Below, piece after piece: positions 60,640 to 64,000 of a stretch of 64,000 nucleotides of DNA. How positions within the stretch are numbered: the stretch's first letter is position 1; the number at the start of each line of letters is the position of its first letter. Below the pieces are notes generated by a model, which did not search any database, was not told where the DNA came from, and saw only the letters and a program-made list of their open reading frames with translations. The position numbers and the translations under genes were made by a program. Source of the DNA: Tetracentron sinense (taxonomy: Eukaryota; Streptophyta; Magnoliopsida; Trochodendrales; Trochodendraceae); NCBI GenBank assembly GCA_015143295.1, contig CM026562.1:12552041-12616040 (forward strand), written 5' to 3'.

Positions 60640-62350
60640 TTGTGATGACCAGTGATGATTTGCCTCATTGAGGACAAAGTTTGAAAATTCCAGGAATTTT
60701 CGCCAGTAAAGTCCTCCGCTGCATTAGTATGAATGATCGGTTGATTCACTCAGTTGATCATTTCCTTCATACGATAGTAAGTGACCTAGATACCATGTGA
60801 CCATAGGTGGGATTTAACCTAGAATAATCCTAACATGATGCCTTAGGTGGTAAGTGTCGTAGTCTAATCATACGGACCCTAGGTGATGAGATAAGTAGTG
60901 CAAAACAAGTTAACAATGCTGAAATTTTTTCAAAAAACCAAGGTTGCTTGTTTTGGGTATATCTCTCAAACCATAGCTCAGATTTTTCTCTACAATATGT
61001 CAAATCGACCGCATCGAAAAGAACTGCAACTTTTGTGAGATCGAGAGATGAAAACGAAGTTTTAAATTCAGTTTTCACCTCAGGGTCGACCCTAGGCGTT
61101 TAGGGTCGACCCTGAAGTGCCAAAATTATGTATGGGGTTTTGGGACAGCAAGTTGAAAAAATGGGGGTCTACCCTGAAGGATAGTTGGGTTGACCAAAGT
61201 GTACACTTTGGTTTTTTGGTTTCCTCTTTGGTTTTAAACACTTTTTAGCAACTTCTACTCTTGGTTTTTGATTTCCTATAAAGTGTCAACCCTTCCACTT
61301 CGTGGAGTACAACTTTGGGAGAGTATAGAGAGGGTTTTTAACTCCTTCTAGAGTTCATAAAAGCTCTGGAATATTATTGTTTTCCTCCCCTTGGTTAGCT
61401 TCCTTCAACCTAGAGTTTGCAAGCCTAAAGCTACAATTTTGCTTGTTCGGACTTGTCCTTTGAAGGAGTCCATCTAGGTATTGATTTCTATCAAACCATC
61501 AACCCGTTCTGGATAGAATACCTTGGCACCGAGTGTTCTGGAGCCTTTGCGAAGGAGATCGATCCAAGAAGGATCATGGTAATGTGATTTGGTCGGTGGA
61601 TTCCGAAGCCGTCATTGACGAAGATCGATCGGAAGATCGTGGACTGTTTTAGAAACACAAAGAAAAGTACGAGCGGCTGCGGTTGATCATGGGACTTGAG
61701 AGTACGTGATGACTTTTCGAGGCGTGGAGGACTAAGAACTGAAGGATCGTGGTGTCGAGTCCGAAGGAGTCAAGTTCGAGTCTTGTAAGTTCTTGTTTAC
61801 TTTACCTTAGTGGATTCTCAGGGGCTGGACTAGGTCCCATGGTTTTTCCCAGAAGGGTTTCCACGTAAAAATCCTTGTGTTGTGGTTTGCTTCGTTTTCC
61901 TATTCTATACTTAAATTTCATCATACCTTAAGTTAATAACTAAATTGCTAAAATCATAAAAAGGGTAGATAGACTTTGAGGGAAACCGAACCATCCCCTT
62001 GATCTTGTGAGATTCTCAACTCAAACCCTAGATTTGAGGTGCACGGAATTTATTTTTCAAACTCGAACCCTAGATTTGGATAGTCAGAAAGCTGTTCGAG
62101 TCATGATGAATTTCAAACAAGAAATCCATGCTCATTAATTTGAGAGATTATCCAAGTTCCGGGTAAGACAGTCGATTGAGCTTAAATCCTGCACATGTGA
62201 TTTTGAAATCAAAAAAGTTTGAAATATAGTTTCATTAAAATATATTATACTTATAAAAAGCTTTTCTCAAAATGATTTCCATGAGAAAATTTTTTTCATG
62301 GCTTAATCAGAAGTTTTGGAAACCCGGATGATATACAATGGGCTACGAGT
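60640..62350 (+). mobile_element. SIRE-like LTR remnant, plus orientation
   Basis: Similar in order to the minus-strand sequence at 63190-64000: GGGTCGACCC words (61080-61190), then a GATCGATC-rich leader, then GGACTAGGTCCCATGGTTTT (61834) and CCACGTAAAA (61861). It has no coding region. Limits are approximate, and the opposite-strand small ORFs are not gene-like. Confidence 0.5.
61081..61114. repeat. Inverted repeat of AGGGTCGACCCT palindromes
   Basis: Two copies of the perfect 12-bp palindrome AGGGTCGACCCT (61082-61093 and 61102-61113) in a larger near-symmetrical inverted repeat. Confidence 0.8.
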
Positions 62351-63190
62351 TAGATAGTATATTAATCTTGAAGGCCCATTAGGGATAATGTTATTGGAAT
62401 GATCAATTGAATTGAAAATTTCATGTGGCGGGATCCTTAATGATTAATGTTCTTACACAAGGATTCAATTGCAACATGGATATCTCATGTCACTTGCAGT
62501 TCCGATGTCATTCCTATTTAAAGGTCAATGGGATAACATTGGATAAGACAGGGTTAGAATGTCCCAGAGCAATCTATGGAGATCCTCACATAAGAAATAC
62601 AAGCTCAATAATAGATTAAATGTTAATCTATAATTTAATTGATTAAATGTTAATCATTAATAAAATAAATTAAATGTTAATCTATGGTTTAGATTAAAAG
62701 TTAATCTAAATTAAAGGATAATAATAATGATTATTTAATAAACACAAAATAAGGGGAAATGGGTTTGACCCATATCAATAAAATCCATAAAATATGGATC
62801 TTAAAAGTGAGCCTAAGCCCTTGGGATTAAATCCCTAGGGTGGGCGCCCATTTGAGTTTCGTAACTGGATTATTAGGATTTTTTTAGTTAATTAATTATT
62901 ATATAATAACTCCTTATTTTATGGGATTATATTCAAATACTTGAAATGTAAGAAATAAGGAGATGAGATTAGAAGGTTAGATAAACTAGGAGGGCAAGAC
63001 TCCCCAAAGGCTCATGCCCCCCCCCCCCCCCCCCCCCTTTATGGAATTTGCGAATTGGATTAGGATCCTAGTTGTTAGGAGGTTGTTAGGATCCCTAGAA
63101 TCTAGAGAATTAGTTACACCCCTTTAATTAAGGACTCCTTTTAGGAAAAGGAAACCTACATTAGAAAGTTAGTTATATGAATCCTTTGAC
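62350..63190 (+). mobile_element. Copia LTR, probable second part
   Basis: Resembles the 3' part of the copia LTR at 37000-37900: GATTAAATGTTAATC-type repeats (62600-62700), a CCCTAGGGTGGG patch (62834) and an AT-rich stretch. It is interrupted by a 21-base C-run (63017-63037). The resumption point after the inserted LTRs is not sharply defined. Confidence 0.45.
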
Positions 63191-64000
63191 CTAGAGGGGG
63201 GGGGGGGGTGGTGAACAGGTCTACTTAAGAATTTCTACCAATTTTAATTTTATCAAATCACACTCATTCAATCACACATGAACACGCAAAACATTTTACG
63301 TGGAAAACCCTTCCGAGAAAAACCATGGGACCTAGTCCAGCACAAATTTCACTATGAGAATATTCAAGCAGTACAAGACTTGAATCTTACCCAACCAGAC
63401 ACGACACACCATTCCTCGGTATCGATTCCTCGGCTTGCAAACCACGAACTCAGCTTGTTCGATCTGTGCAGCATTAGCTCTGGTTCCTCACCGGCCAATC
63501 TTTCTCAAAGCGATCTACCACAATCTCCGAAGATCGATCCCCGTCCTTGAAAACTTTGGCTCAAGTCAACCAACACTCACAGTGGAGCACAATATGGGTT
63601 TTAAGGTTTTAAGAAACTCTAGAGTGATCTCATTAATGATTGAGGATCAATCAATGCTAGTTCATAATGATATGAATGTAAAACTTGCAACTCTAGAGAA
63701 TGGTTAATGGAGGATGAGTGGAATATTTTCCAGAGTTTAGGGAAACTCTAGAATGAGCCTAAAGTGGTGTCAATGCTCTCCAAAAAGTGTCCTTCACGGA
63801 CTAGTTGTGTTGCATTAAATAGAGGAGCAACCCCATGAAGTTAGAAGTTTCCAAAAACAATTTAGAAACAAAAGTCCATATCAGGGTCAACCCTGGGAGT
63901 ACTTTGGGTCAACCCAACAATGTACTTCGATCGACCCAAGTGTTTTCTAGGGTCGACCCTGGATTTTTTCATCTTCTGTTATTTTTCAACATACAAAATC
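63188..64000 (-). mobile_element. SIRE-like LTR, minus orientation, runs off window
   Basis: On the minus strand the LTR end is marked by a C-run followed by CTCTAGG (63190-63210), with the landmarks ACGTGGAAAACCC (63298) and CCATGGGACCTAGTCC (63323) that match the plus-strand copy near 61834-61865. GGGTCGACCC-type words lie at 63890-63962. The small open stretches (63278-63707) follow the LTR leader and are not supported as genes. Confidence 0.5.

Larger units (their letters stand above)
57717..60640 (+). mobile_element. Gypsy-type LTR remnant (TGTAACGCCCC start)
   Basis: Begins TGTAACGCCCCAGAAT, a common start of plant gypsy LTRs. It has a TATA box (58619-58628), an AG-rich leader (58680-58730), degenerate tandem repeats around CATTGGATGTCG (59400-59850) and short hairpins (59989-60233). 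No matching GGGGCGTTACA-type end is seen, so it is probably cut by the SIRE-like LTR that follows. No gag or pol is attached. The right limit is approximate. Confidence 0.55.

Noticed and set aside
63278-63707. Two overlapping 90-codon ORFs at the window end
   Set aside because: They lie in the minus-oriented SIRE-like LTR leader on the opposite strand and show no conserved motif.

Overview
The window is repeat-dense nuclear DNA of a flowering plant, probably a eudicot with a large genome. It is almost wholly LTR retrotransposon remains. Ty3/gypsy chromoviruses of the Tekay/Del type dominate (long LTRs of 2.2-2.6 kb, a tRNA-iMet primer site, an integrase ending in a chromodomain-like tail), with Ty1/copia remains including SIRE/Maximus-like ones. 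I find no host protein gene, tRNA, rRNA or CRISPR array that I can support. Calls rest on motifs and on comparing copies within the window; no database was searched.

Left third (1-30137): a minus-strand Tekay-like element, here called H, has its pol tail at 1-2293 and the rest of pol, gag and its 5' LTR at 24786-30137. It was split by a plus-strand relative, T (2294-24785), flanked by the 5-bp target duplication GTCTG. T is a head-to-tail array of eight nearly identical units of about 2.49 kb. Each unit has the first ~0.9 kb of the LTR plus the integrase/chromodomain end of pol, and the array is closed by one full LTR.

Middle (30138-38400): copia pol and gag scraps, a decayed plus-strand Tekay fragment with its 3' LTR (G, about 32720-36328), and a copia LTR-like stretch.

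Right-centre (38400-56385): a SIRE-like 3' region with a coiled-coil ORF is split by a stack of nested insertions, each marked by its own 5-bp duplication: F (minus-strand solo LTR, TGAAG), E inside F (plus-strand solo LTR, TTTAA) and D inside E (9.8-kb minus-strand Tekay element, GGTTT). D is structurally near complete, its LTRs differ at only about six sites that I saw, and it is the youngest insertion here.

Right end (56386-64000): copia RT/RNase H and its LTR, interrupted by a different gypsy-type LTR and a SIRE-like LTR, then an oppositely oriented SIRE-like LTR running off the window.

The most unusual signal is structural. At the same relative place in their 3' halves, the LTR subfamilies carry tandem arrays of stem-loop units. 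The primary sequence differs between subfamilies, yet the inverted-repeat design is kept, and within arrays the paired arms change together (compensatory changes). A second, upstream cassette of palindromic words is likewise swapped between LTRs while its flanks are conserved.
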